The notes below the pieces were generated by a model. That model worked only from the letters and a program-made list of their open reading frames with translations, was not told the origin of the DNA and did not search any database. A stretch of DNA of 64,000 nt, from assembly GCA_022071955.1 (NCBI GenBank), contig JAJVIM010000027.1, positions 124,001-188,000 on the forward strand, in the 5' to 3' direction. Below are positions 52,246 through 61,000 of the stretch, in pieces. The position numbers and the translations under genes are program-made. Origin of the DNA: Anaerolineae bacterium (GTDB taxonomy: Bacteria; Chloroflexota; Anaerolineae; 4572-78; J111). Position 1 is the first letter of the stretch. Every line of letters begins with the position of its first letter.

Positions 52246-53736
52246 ATGACAGAGAAGTTCATTTTAGTCATCGATGAAGGCACAACCGGCACCCGGGCGC
52301 TGATTATTGATCAGAACAGCCAGGTAAAAGCCCAGGCCTACACCGAATTCACCCAACATCACCCGGCCCCGGACCGGGTGGAGCACAACGCCAACGAAAT
52401 CTGGGACGCTACCCTTAAAATGATGCACAACGCGCTGGTTGACGCCGACATTGCCGCCGGTGATATTGCCGCCATCGGCATTACCAACCAGCGGGCCACC
52501 ACCGTAGTGTGGGATAAAACCACCGGCGAACCCATCTGCCCGGCGATTGTCTGGCAAGATACCCGCACCGCCGCTTTTGTGGAAGAAATCCGCGCCGAGT
52601 GGGCCGACAAGGTGTATGGCCGCACCGGCTGGGCGCTGGCCCCGGTTTACTCCTCGCTGAGTTTGCACTGGATTTTGAACAACGTTGCCGGCGCAAAAGA
52701 AAAAGCAGCCGCCGGCGAGCTGGCCTTTGGCACCATCGACTCTTGGTTAATCTATAAATTGACCGGCGGCAACGTGCATGCTATTTCCGCCTCAAACGCC
52801 TCCGTTACCGGCTCTTATGATTTGATTAACGGTGAATGGTACGCCGAGTGGCTCAGCTTTTTGGGCATCCCGCTTTCCGTTTTCCCGGAAGTGGGCGACG
52901 ACTCCGGCCAGTACGGCGTTACCGATGCCAAACTGTTTGGCGTGGAAATCCCCATTACCGGCGCTATTGCCGACCAGCACGCCGCCCTGTTTGCCCAGGG
53001 CTGTGTGGAGCCGGGCACGGTTAAATGCACCCACGGCACCGGCACTTTTCTGGATATGAACGTGGGGCCAAAAGTGGCCATCTCCCAAAACGGCTTAAAC
53101 ACCATTATCGCCTGGCGGATGAACGGCGAAACCATCTACGGGCTGGAAGGTTACGCCGCCGTCACCGGCTCGGCGGTGCAGTGGCTGCGCGATGGCGCGG
53201 AGATGATTGGCAACTCGGCAGAAACCGAGGCGCTGGCTACCGGCGTTGAAAATAACGGCGGCGTTTACTTTGTGCCGGCGCTAACCGGCCTGTCGGCCCC
53301 CTATTGGGACTCCTTTGCCCGCGGCATGATCATCGGCATTACCCGCGGCACCCGGCGCGAGCATATTGTGCGGGCCACACTGGAAGGGATTGTGTACGCC
53401 ACCAAAGACTTTTTGGAAACCATGCGCCGCGATTCCGGCGTTGATATTAAATCCATCAAAGTTGATGGCGGGGCATCGCGCAACAACTTCCTTATGCAGT
53501 TTCAGGCCGATATGCTGGATGCCGAAGTGGTGCGCCCGCTGGTAGCCGAAGCCACCAGTTTGGGCGCGGCTTATATGGCCGGGCTGGCCGTGGGCTACTG
53601 GTCATCGGCGGCAGAGTGCTTTGCCGGACAGCAAATTGACCGGGTATTTCAGCCGGCCATGGCCGCCGGCCAGCGAGACAGCCTTTACACCGACTGGACC
53701 AAAGCCGTTAAACGCAGTATGGGCTGGGCAAAATAG
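52246..53736 (+). CDS. glpK: Glycerol kinase
   Basis: 496-residue FGGY kinase that makes sn-glycerol-3-phosphate from glycerol and ATP in the cytoplasm. N-terminal DEGTTGTRALI (10-20), ITNQRATTVVWD, IVWQDTRT, the ATP/ADP-side AIADQHAALFAQGC and GTGTFLDMNVG, VPALTGLSAPYWD, and C-terminal VDGGASRNNFLMQFQADML are canonical GlpK. Length is normal. AGGAG is nine bases before ATG. Operon partner of glpD and probably of the upstream membrane protein. A 15-bp hairpin follows the stop. Confidence 0.96.
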   Translation: MTEKFILVIDEGTTGTRALIIDQNSQVKAQAYTEFTQHHPAPDRVEHNANEIWDATLKMMHNALVDADIAAGDIAAIGITNQRATTVVWDKTTGEPICPAIVWQDTRTAAFVEEIRAEWADKVYGRTGWALAPVYSSLSLHWILNNVAGAKEKAAAGELAFGTIDSWLIYKLTGGNVHAISASNASVTGSYDLINGEWYAEWLSFLGIPLSVFPEVGDDSGQYGVTDAKLFGVEIPITGAIADQHAALFAQGCVEPGTVKCTHGTGTFLDMNVGPKVAISQNGLNTIIAWRMNGETIYGLEGYAAVTGSAVQWLRDGAEMIGNSAETEALATGVENNGGVYFVPALTGLSAPYWDSFARGMIIGITRGTRREHIVRATLEGIVYATKDFLETMRRDSGVDIKSIKVDGGASRNNFLMQFQADMLDAEVVRPLVAEATSLGAAYMAGLAVGYWSSAAECFAGQQIDRVFQPAMAAGQRDSLYTDWTKAVKRSMGWAK

Positions 53737-53747
53737 CCCGGCGTTGG

Positions 53748-53780
53748 CCCTCTGTGTCCAAATTATTTGGGCGCAGAGGG
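53748..53780 (+). promoter_or_regulatory. Intraoperonic stem-loop between glpK and glpD
   Basis: CCCTCTGTGTCCAAA (53748-53762) pairs with TTTGGGCGCAGAGGG (53766-53780) over 15 bp with a TTA loop, using two G-U pairs. There is no T tail, so it is unlikely to be a terminator. It ends five bases before the glpD ribosome site AAGGA. It may set mRNA processing or relative expression of the two genes. Confidence 0.6.
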
Positions 53781-53799
53781 CGCGCAAGGATGCAGAATT

Positions 53800-55458
53800 A
53801 TGAAAAGAACTTCGTTACAAGCGTTAGCGGGGCAAACCTTTGACCTGCTGATTATTGGCGGCGGGGCCACGGGGACCTCAGCCGCGCGCGATGCGGCTCT
53901 GCGGGGGTTGTCGGTGGCGCTGCTGGAAAAGAACGATTTTGGCTCTGGCACCAGCAGCCGCTCAACCAAGTTGTTTCACGGCGGTCTGCGCTATCTGGAA
54001 AAGTTTGAATTTGGCCTGGTGCGAGAAGCCTGCCGCGAGCGGGAACTGATGCTGACCCTGGCCCCGCATTTGTCTCACCCGCGGCCCTTTATCTACCTGC
54101 TGTACAACGGTTACCATATGATGTTCAAATGGCTGCCCGCCACGCTGCTTATGCTTAATGCCGGGCTAACCATGTACGATGCCTTTTCCGGCAATCCGCG
54201 GGAGCGCCATCACAAAATTTTAAACAAGCAGAAGCTGCTGGCCATCGAGCCGCAGCTTAACCCCCACGGTTTAAAGGGCGGCGGCTACTACTACGATTTT
54301 TTAACCGACGATGGCCGCTTTACCATCGAAACAATGAAAGGCGCTTGCGCTGCCGGTGCGCTGGCCGCCAACTACACCGCGGTAAAAGGGCTGGTGCAAG
54401 ACAACGGGCGCATTGCTGGCGTGGAGGCGGTTGACCTGCTCAGCGGCCAGGAGGGAGTCATCCGGGCCAGGCAGGTGATCAACACCACCGGCCCCTGGAC
54501 CGACGAAATCCGCTTTATGGAGCAGGGCGTCAAAGACAAAATGCTCAGCCCCACCAAAGGCGTGCATATTGTGCTGCGCAAAAAAGATTTTCCGCTCAAC
54601 CACGCCGTTTTCCTGCAATCGCCGCGAGATGGCCGCACCGTGTGGCCCATCCCCGCGCTGGACAGCGACCTGGTTTACATTGGCACCACCGACACCTACT
54701 ACCAGGACTCGTTTGACCACGTGGTAGCCACCCACAACGATATTGACTACCTGCTGGAAGTGGCCAACTTTACCATCCCCGGCTGCAACCTGGGCTACGA
54801 ACACATCGTCGGCACCTGGGCCGGGCTGCGCCCGCTGGTTAAACCGCAGGGTAACCTGGCCGCCAGTTCCGTTTCGCGGGAGCATGAGATTTTTGTCAGC
54901 CCCAACGGCTTGCTGAACATTGCCGGCGGCAAATTGACCACCGCCCGGGTCATGGGTTACCAGGTGGTAGATAAAGCCATCGAACTGCTGGGCGAGAATT
55001 TTGGCGTGCGCGGCCTGCCGGCCACCAAAACCGCCACCGAGCCGCTGAGCGGCGGCGACGCCCGCGACATTGAACGGGCCAGACAATTGGCCCCCGGCGT
55101 TAACCTGCCGGATGACGTAAAAGAGCGATTGCTGGCGCACTACGGCGGCAACTTTACCAAAATTGCCGGGCTGGCCGGCGCCGATGCCGCCGCCGCCCGC
55201 AGTTTGGGCGGCCACAAACTGATTGCCGCCGAGATTCGCTACGCTGTAGAAGATGAAATGGCCATGACCGTAACCGACTTTTTCACCCGCCGCGCTTCTA
55301 TTTTTTACTGGACGCCGGACGGCGGGCTGGACGTGGTTGCGGACGTGGCCGCCGAAATGGGCCGCCTGCATAGCTGGACACCCGCACAGACGGCCCAACA
55401 AATTGCTGCTTACCGGCAGTGGGTTGCGGCCAACCGATTTCAACCCGTACCCAATTGA
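53800..55458 (+). CDS. glpD: Glycerol-3-phosphate dehydrogenase, quinone-linked
   Basis: 552-residue membrane-associated flavoprotein that oxidises glycerol-3-phosphate to dihydroxyacetone phosphate and reduces quinone. FAD motif LLIIGGGATGTSAARDAALRG (about 17-37), SRSTKLFHGGLRYLE, FLTDDGRFTIETM, PTKGVHIVLRK, and the C-terminal DAO_C helical domain (DVKERLLAHYGGNFTKI, AVEDEMAMTVTDFFTRR). Start ATG 53800 has AAGGA nine bases upstream. Next gene begins 14 bp after its stop. Confidence 0.95.
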   Translation: MKRTSLQALAGQTFDLLIIGGGATGTSAARDAALRGLSVALLEKNDFGSGTSSRSTKLFHGGLRYLEKFEFGLVREACRERELMLTLAPHLSHPRPFIYLLYNGYHMMFKWLPATLLMLNAGLTMYDAFSGNPRERHHKILNKQKLLAIEPQLNPHGLKGGGYYYDFLTDDGRFTIETMKGACAAGALAANYTAVKGLVQDNGRIAGVEAVDLLSGQEGVIRARQVINTTGPWTDEIRFMEQGVKDKMLSPTKGVHIVLRKKDFPLNHAVFLQSPRDGRTVWPIPALDSDLVYIGTTDTYYQDSFDHVVATHNDIDYLLEVANFTIPGCNLGYEHIVGTWAGLRPLVKPQGNLAASSVSREHEIFVSPNGLLNIAGGKLTTARVMGYQVVDKAIELLGENFGVRGLPATKTATEPLSGGDARDIERARQLAPGVNLPDDVKERLLAHYGGNFTKIAGLAGADAAAARSLGGHKLIAAEIRYAVEDEMAMTVTDFFTRRASIFYWTPDGGLDVVADVAAEMGRLHSWTPAQTAQQIAAYRQWVAANRFQPVPN

Positions 55459-55472
55459 AAGGATTCCTCATT

Positions 55473-56882
55473 ATGACAGAAATAAGCTGGCTTGATGGCC
55501 TGAAAACGGTCATCGGCCCGGAAAAAATTACAGTTGACGCTGCCGCCATAGCCCAGCACAGTTACGATGTGTGGCCGGTAGCCGCCAAATGGAAAGGGCA
55601 GGGCAAGCAGCCCTACAAACCAGAGGTAGTGGTGCGCCCCACCTCCGCCAAAGAAGTGAGCGATGTGCTTAAATGGGCCTCGGCCAGCAGGGTGGCGGTT
55701 ACGCCGTGGGGGCTGGGGTCTGGCGTTACCGGCGCGGCCATCCCTTCGCGGGGCGGCATTTCGCTGGATATGGCGGGCATGAAGCAGGTGATTGCGCTGG
55801 ACGAAACCAACCTGATGGTGAAGGTGCAGGGCGGCAAACTGGGTCTGGAACTGGAAAATGAACTCAACGAGCGCGGCTACACGCTTAACCACTCGCCGCA
55901 ATCGCTGGATCGCTCCAGTGTGGCCGGCTGGGTGGCCACCCGCGCCATCGGCCAGTTTTCCTCCCGCTACGGCGGCATTGAGGATTTGGCAGTGGCCTTT
56001 ACCGCCGTGCTACCCACCGGCGAGATCATCGAAACCAAATTTGCGCCGCGCGCCGCCGTTGGCCCGGATTTGCGCCACGTCTTTATGGGGTCAGAAGGCA
56101 CGATGGGCGTGATTACCGATGTCACCCTGAAAATCTTCCCGCTGGCGGAACACCGCATCTTTGAAGCGCTCAGGTTTGACAGCGTGGAAGCGGGCGCCAC
56201 GGTAATGCGCCAATTTATGCGCGTGGGGCTGCGTCCTTTTTTGGTGCGTTTTTATGATGTGGACGAAGCCAAACACGCCATGCAGGATAAAAGCTTTGAT
56301 AGCTGCGTGATGTTTTTGGGCTTTGAGGGCGTTAAAGGGGTAGCCGAAGCCGAATACAACGCCGTAATGGACATCTGCGCGGCGCACGGCGGGCAGAAAA
56401 TTGGCCCCGCCGCGGTAGAAGCCTGGATGTGCCGCCGTTTTGATTTCTCAACCGTGGAAAATCTTTTATCGGAGCCGGGCGGCCTGGCCGAAACCATTGA
56501 AATTTCTCATTTTTGGGATGGCATTCTGGACACGTACTATCAACTGAAAAAGGCGCTGGCGCCCTACGCCGACGAGGTACTGGGCCACTTTTCGCACGTG
56601 TACCCGCAGGGCACCTCGCTGTACGTCATCCTGCTGGGCCGCGTAGAAAGCGACGCCGTGGCTGAGGCCAATATTCTGAAAATCTGGGAAACGGCCATGA
56701 ACATCTGCCTGGAAACCGGCGCGGCCATTTCTCACCACCACGGCGTGGGCATGGCCCGCGCGCCGTACATTCGCGCCGATCTGGCCTCAAGCGCGCTGGT
56801 GCTGGACAAGGTTAAAACCGCTATTGACCCCGCCGGGGTGATGAATCCCGGCAAACTGGGGTTGAATCGCGTCGGCAGCTAA
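55473..56882 (+). CDS. FAD-linked oxidase (GlcD / alkyl-DHAP-synthase type)
   Basis: 469 residues from ATG 55473 (GAAAGGA upstream). FAD_binding_4 domain at about 40-220 (VVRPTSAKEVSDVLKWA, TPWGLGSGVTGAAIPSRGGISLDM, ATRAIGQFSSRYGGIEDLAVAF, HVFMGSEGTMGVITDVTLKIFP), then the C-terminal cap ending HHHGVGMARAPYI and IDPAGVMNPGKLG. The GSGVTG pattern, HHHGVG and FSSRYGGIEDL recall alkyldihydroxyacetonephosphate synthase, which uses DHAP, the GlpD product; D-lactate or glycolate oxidation is the alternative. Third enzyme of the glycerol operon. Confidence 0.85.
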   Translation: MTEISWLDGLKTVIGPEKITVDAAAIAQHSYDVWPVAAKWKGQGKQPYKPEVVVRPTSAKEVSDVLKWASASRVAVTPWGLGSGVTGAAIPSRGGISLDMAGMKQVIALDETNLMVKVQGGKLGLELENELNERGYTLNHSPQSLDRSSVAGWVATRAIGQFSSRYGGIEDLAVAFTAVLPTGEIIETKFAPRAAVGPDLRHVFMGSEGTMGVITDVTLKIFPLAEHRIFEALRFDSVEAGATVMRQFMRVGLRPFLVRFYDVDEAKHAMQDKSFDSCVMFLGFEGVKGVAEAEYNAVMDICAAHGGQKIGPAAVEAWMCRRFDFSTVENLLSEPGGLAETIEISHFWDGILDTYYQLKKALAPYADEVLGHFSHVYPQGTSLYVILLGRVESDAVAEANILKIWETAMNICLETGAAISHHHGVGMARAPYIRADLASSALVLDKVKTAIDPAGVMNPGKLGLNRVGS

Positions 56883-56973
56883 GCCCGGCCTTTTCCCCGG
56901 ATTAAAACGAGTTCCCCTTATTTCATTTTGGGGCGTTATCATTTTAATTAACGCTTGCGGATTTTTTCTCTCA

Positions 56974-57005
56974 GATAAGCCGGAGGCCAAATCCTTCGGT
57001 TTATC
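56974..57005 (+). promoter_or_regulatory. Stem-loop ahead of the HAD phosphatase gene
   Basis: GATAAGCCGGAGG (56974-56986) and CCTTCGGTTTATC (56993-57005) form a 13-bp stem with two G-U pairs and a CCAAAT loop, 22 bases before ATG 57028. It could be the terminator-like end of the glycerol operon (followed by CTTTATT) or a leader element of the next gene. Confidence 0.5.
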
Positions 57006-57027
57006 CTTTATTAAGGATTGACCAAAT

Positions 57028-57852
57028 ATGAATAAACCGGTTATCTGTTTTGATTTTGACGGCACGCTGGTTAACGAGCAGGGTGTTATTCACCCCCGTG
57101 ATGTAGAAATTTTACACAGCGAAGACCGGGCTGTCTTTATCCCGGCGACCGGCCGCCCGCTGCACGCCGTAAAACATGCTTTCCAGCGGAATGGTCTGTT
57201 TTTGGGCCGGCCAATCCCCTTGCCAATGGTGCTGCAAAATGGTGCGGTAGTCTACTATCCCGATGAAGTTTTGCACCGGTACGTCCCGTTCTCGCCTGCT
57301 GAGCAGGCAAAATTGCTGGAAATCAGCCGGCGGCACCGGCAGATTTGCGGCCTGTTGTTCGGCGTAAACCGGGTTGAGATCATGTGGCCCAATCCGGCGG
57401 GGCTAAAAATGGTTAAACGCTTTGATTTGGATGCGCAGCCGTTCAATGAAACGACAGACCACTACACCAAGTTAACCTACATTTCCGACTCGCCGCAGGC
57501 AATGGCTGAGTTTCTAACTGAAATTGAACCGATGCCTCTTGAAAAATTCTTCTCGCTCCCTACTGTATTGGAATTGACCAAACCTGGCATTGACAAAGGA
57601 CGAATGCTGATCGGGTTGCTTACTGACCTGGGCTTGCAAACTTCTCAGATTATTGCTGCCGGAGATGGCGAAAATGACCTGCCTATGTTTGAAGTGGCCG
57701 ATGTGTCGTTCTGCCCGGATAACAGCCCGGCGTCTATCAAGCATCACGCTGATGCGGAAGTCAACATTGCCGAAACAGGCTTGTTAGCCCCAATATTGGC
57801 CAGGATGGATTTTAGTCGCCGGGCTGCCGGCAGTCCTGCAAAAATCCGATAA
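57028..57852 (+). CDS. HAD-superfamily hydrolase (Cof/IIB type)
   Basis: 274-residue phosphatase. Motif I DFDGTLV (D10-x-D12), a type IIB cap in the middle (about 80-190), conserved Lys in TKPGIDKGRMLIGLL, and motif IV GDGENDLPMFEVADVSFCP. Cof-type enzymes dephosphorylate sugar phosphates and similar metabolites. Being next to glpK/glpD, a glycerol-3-phosphate or other polyol-phosphate phosphatase is possible. AAGGATTG is upstream of ATG. Confidence 0.9.
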   Translation: MNKPVICFDFDGTLVNEQGVIHPRDVEILHSEDRAVFIPATGRPLHAVKHAFQRNGLFLGRPIPLPMVLQNGAVVYYPDEVLHRYVPFSPAEQAKLLEISRRHRQICGLLFGVNRVEIMWPNPAGLKMVKRFDLDAQPFNETTDHYTKLTYISDSPQAMAEFLTEIEPMPLEKFFSLPTVLELTKPGIDKGRMLIGLLTDLGLQTSQIIAAGDGENDLPMFEVADVSFCPDNSPASIKHHADAEVNIAETGLLAPILARMDFSRRAAGSPAKIR

Positions 57853-57927
57853 AAACTTTTTAACAAACAGCCGTAGTCGTGATATTCCGAAATCGGTTTC
57901 CATTTTTGTCAGACTCAACAATGACCA

Positions 57928-58047
57928 ATGTCGCGTCCCACTATTGTCGATGTCGCCAAAGTGGCGGGGGTTTCCAAAGCCACCGTCAGCCGCGCGCTCA
58001 AAAGTGTTGTTTACAGCACAGCGGCTCACGGGCATGGTGCAGAGTAG
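57928..58047 (+). pseudogene. Truncated LacI-family regulator (DNA-binding head only)
   Basis: ATG 57928 reads MSRPTIVDVAKVAGVSKATVSRALK, a textbook LacI helix-turn-helix (about residues 4-25), then SVVYSTAAHGHGAE and stop at 58045. The hinge helix and the whole sugar-binding domain are gone; the homology ends at about 58002. The tail overlaps the 3' end of the convergent repeat-protein gene by 22 bp, so a deletion or rearrangement joined the two. Confidence 0.75.
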
Positions 58048-61000
58048 TAACTGGCAGTGCTGGGATAGGACTCGCTGTGCTCGTTGTACACCGTGACAAA
58101 GTAGGCCGAGCCGCAGGTGTGTGTGCCATCGGTAAAGCGGGTTTCCGAGGCGGGCAGTTCGGCCGCTATTTCATAGTTAATGGTGCCGGCCTTGGCCCGA
58201 TAAACTCGATACCCCCCGCTGTCACCGGCCGGTAATGCCGCATCCCAATGCAGCACCGTCCCTGATAGCTCAACGTTGCCGCGCAGGCCGGTAATCTGGG
58301 GTAAGGCCATCGATGCCGCCAATAGCGGTGGGGTGCTGGTTTCGGGTAGCGATGTGCTACCTGCGCCACTTTTTACAATCATAGGCAAATAGGTGAAATG
58401 TGAACCCGGATTTGTTACCGCGGTGCCGGTTACAACAACAGCAGTTGTGACAAAATCAAGCCGGGTATTGGGGCAGGGCGGTTGCGAAACCGTCATTGTA
58501 ATGGTATGTGTGCCGGTAGTGGTAAAGCTGTGGTCTACAAATTCGCCCAGCGCCGTCGAGCCGCCAAAATCCCAGGTGTAAGTGATGCCGGCGGAATGTT
58601 CATCCCATTGTTGGGTGGCTCCCCAAAACCTAACAGATGTGCCGAGCGTAATCGGTGGGGCCGGCTGTACGGTGGTAATGTAGGGGTCTTCTGGCCAGAT
58701 GCAACTAATATTTCTAACCCGAAACGGCGGGCTGGTAGCCCCGGCAATGACGCGCTGGGTGGGGCCGGCAATCTGGTTAACCAGCGAGGGCGTATTCTGC
58801 TGGCTAACCGTAATCCGAAAACGCACGTCGTCGCTAACGGCTTGATTGGGGTTGTTACCCGTCATATCCTGGCCAGCCAGCCATTGAGTGGTGTAAGTGA
58901 GGCCGCGCCGCGAAGGGGTGAGCAAGCCGAGCGTGGGAGTAACAGTAGCGTTGTACCAGCGGCCGCCGCCATCGAGCGAGTACTGGTAGCGGGTAATTTT
59001 TAACTTATTTCCGGTTAGATTGCTGTTAAATTGGCGGGACGTATCCGGGTCAAAGGCAGAAATCACAATAGGCACGGTGAGGGTTGAGGAGATGGCTTTG
59101 TTGCTGCGCTTAAAAACCTGATCGGGGTTACCCGGCTGGCGAATAGATACGTAAGGTGGAGTAAGAGGCAGCAGAACCCGATCCGTAAAATCGGCAACCT
59201 GATGTGCCGCGGCCACGGTGGTGTTTTCGTAAATACCGTTGGGATCGTTGACGGTTTCCTGGCTTAACGACAGGTCCAGGTCGCCGTCGTAATCGTAATC
59301 TATCCAGCGCAGAGCGGTGGTTTTGTAATTGGCGGCGGCTTCCCACAACCAGACCAGATTAACCTGAGAAATGGTGCTGCCCAGATTGTCGTAAACCTGG
59401 TCTTTTTGATTGAAGTTACCCACGGCTAAATCCAGATCGCCATCGTTATTCCAGTCACCCCAGGCGACACTGGTGGTATCGCGCGCCACAGCCGCCGTCC
59501 AGACCAGGCTCAAGGTGCCGTTATTATTCTGATAGAGCTGGTTAGGCTGGCCGTAACGCCCCACGGCCAAATCCATATCGCCGTCGCCGTCGTAATCGCC
59601 CCAGGCCACGCCCCGGGCCGCCGATACAGACAGCGTTTGGGCCAGGGCAAAGCTGTCGTAGGCGGTGTTGCGGTAAATCCGCACGCCCTGATCGTTATCG
59701 GCGGCGGCCAGATCGGGCAGAATATCGTTGTTGAGGTAACCCCAGGCGATGTTGTGGGTAGAATCTGCCTGCGGCGACTCCCAGGCCGGGTTGGGGTTCA
59801 GTGTGCTGCCCATGTTAATATAGAGCCGGTTGGCATCGCCGTTGTTGCCCACAACGAGATCGGGCCGGCCCAAATTATCCTGATTGATGTCGGCAAAGAA
59901 CTGGCCGTATGTATTGTCTGATGGCGTGGCAATCCAGGTTGGCAGCGCAGAAAATACCCCACTGTTGTTGCGGTACAGGAAATTTCGGCCGTTAGGCCCC
60001 AAAATCATATCCAGATCGCCATCCCCATCGACATCACCCAGCGCGGCGCTGCGGGCCAGCGGATTGGGGCTAAAGGACGTTGCGCCAAAAAAGGTGCCTT
60101 CGCCGGTGTTGTGGTAGAGTTTGGTGGGGCTGTTTGTGCCGTACAGCAGGTCAAGGCTGCCATCATTATTCACATCGCCCCAGTCAATGCTATAAGACAC
60201 AAAGGACGACACCAACCCTTTGGCAAACTGCTGCAAAAATGGAGCTTTGTTGCTAAAAATCCAGTTTTCGGCCAGGAAGTTGGTAAAAGCGATGTCGAGA
60301 TCACCCTCGTTGTCAAAATCAACGCCGCGAATAGCCATTACCGGCCCTTTGCCGGCAATGGCCAAACTTTGCAGCAGCGAGAATGCGCCGCCGCTGTATT
60401 TGTAAATTTGAGGAACGTTGTTGGCCTCGGCCACAATTAACTCAATTTGACCGTCGCCGTCAAAATCGGCCCAATCCAGCGCGCCCACCGGATTGGGAGT
60501 GCTAACCGAAAATGCCAGCGCAAAACTGCCGCCATCATTGCGATACACCCGCCAGCCACCGTAAGCAGTTGAAATAAAATAGTAGCGTTCAGAAGAATAA
60601 GCCACGGCCAGGTCCAGGTCGCCATCGCCGTCGTAATCGCCCCAGGCTAAATCCTGGGCAGAAGTGAAGTTCTCCGTTGGATTGAGGACGTTTTCAAGCT
60701 CAATGTAACTGGCACTGGCCAGCACACCGGCGTTGTTAAGGTATACTCGCAGCGTGCTGGTGACATCGCCGGTAAGATAATCATCATAATTAAATCCCAC
60801 AGCCAGATCGGGATCACCGTCGTCATCCACATCACCCCAGGCGGCGCTGTGGGCATTGGGAGTGTCATCGTAGGGCGGGCCGAGCAAACAATAGCTGTCG
60901 GCGGTGCTGCCGGGGTCGCTGCGGTTGAACTTGCCGGTTTGGTCATTTTTATACAAATGCACGGTGCAACCGCCCCAATAGTTCAGCATTGCCAGATCGG

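Noticed and set aside
54301..55443. Long minus-strand open frame opposite glpD
   Set aside because: Gly/Val/Gln/His-rich shadow of a high-GC third-position gene; glpD on the plus strand has all family motifs.
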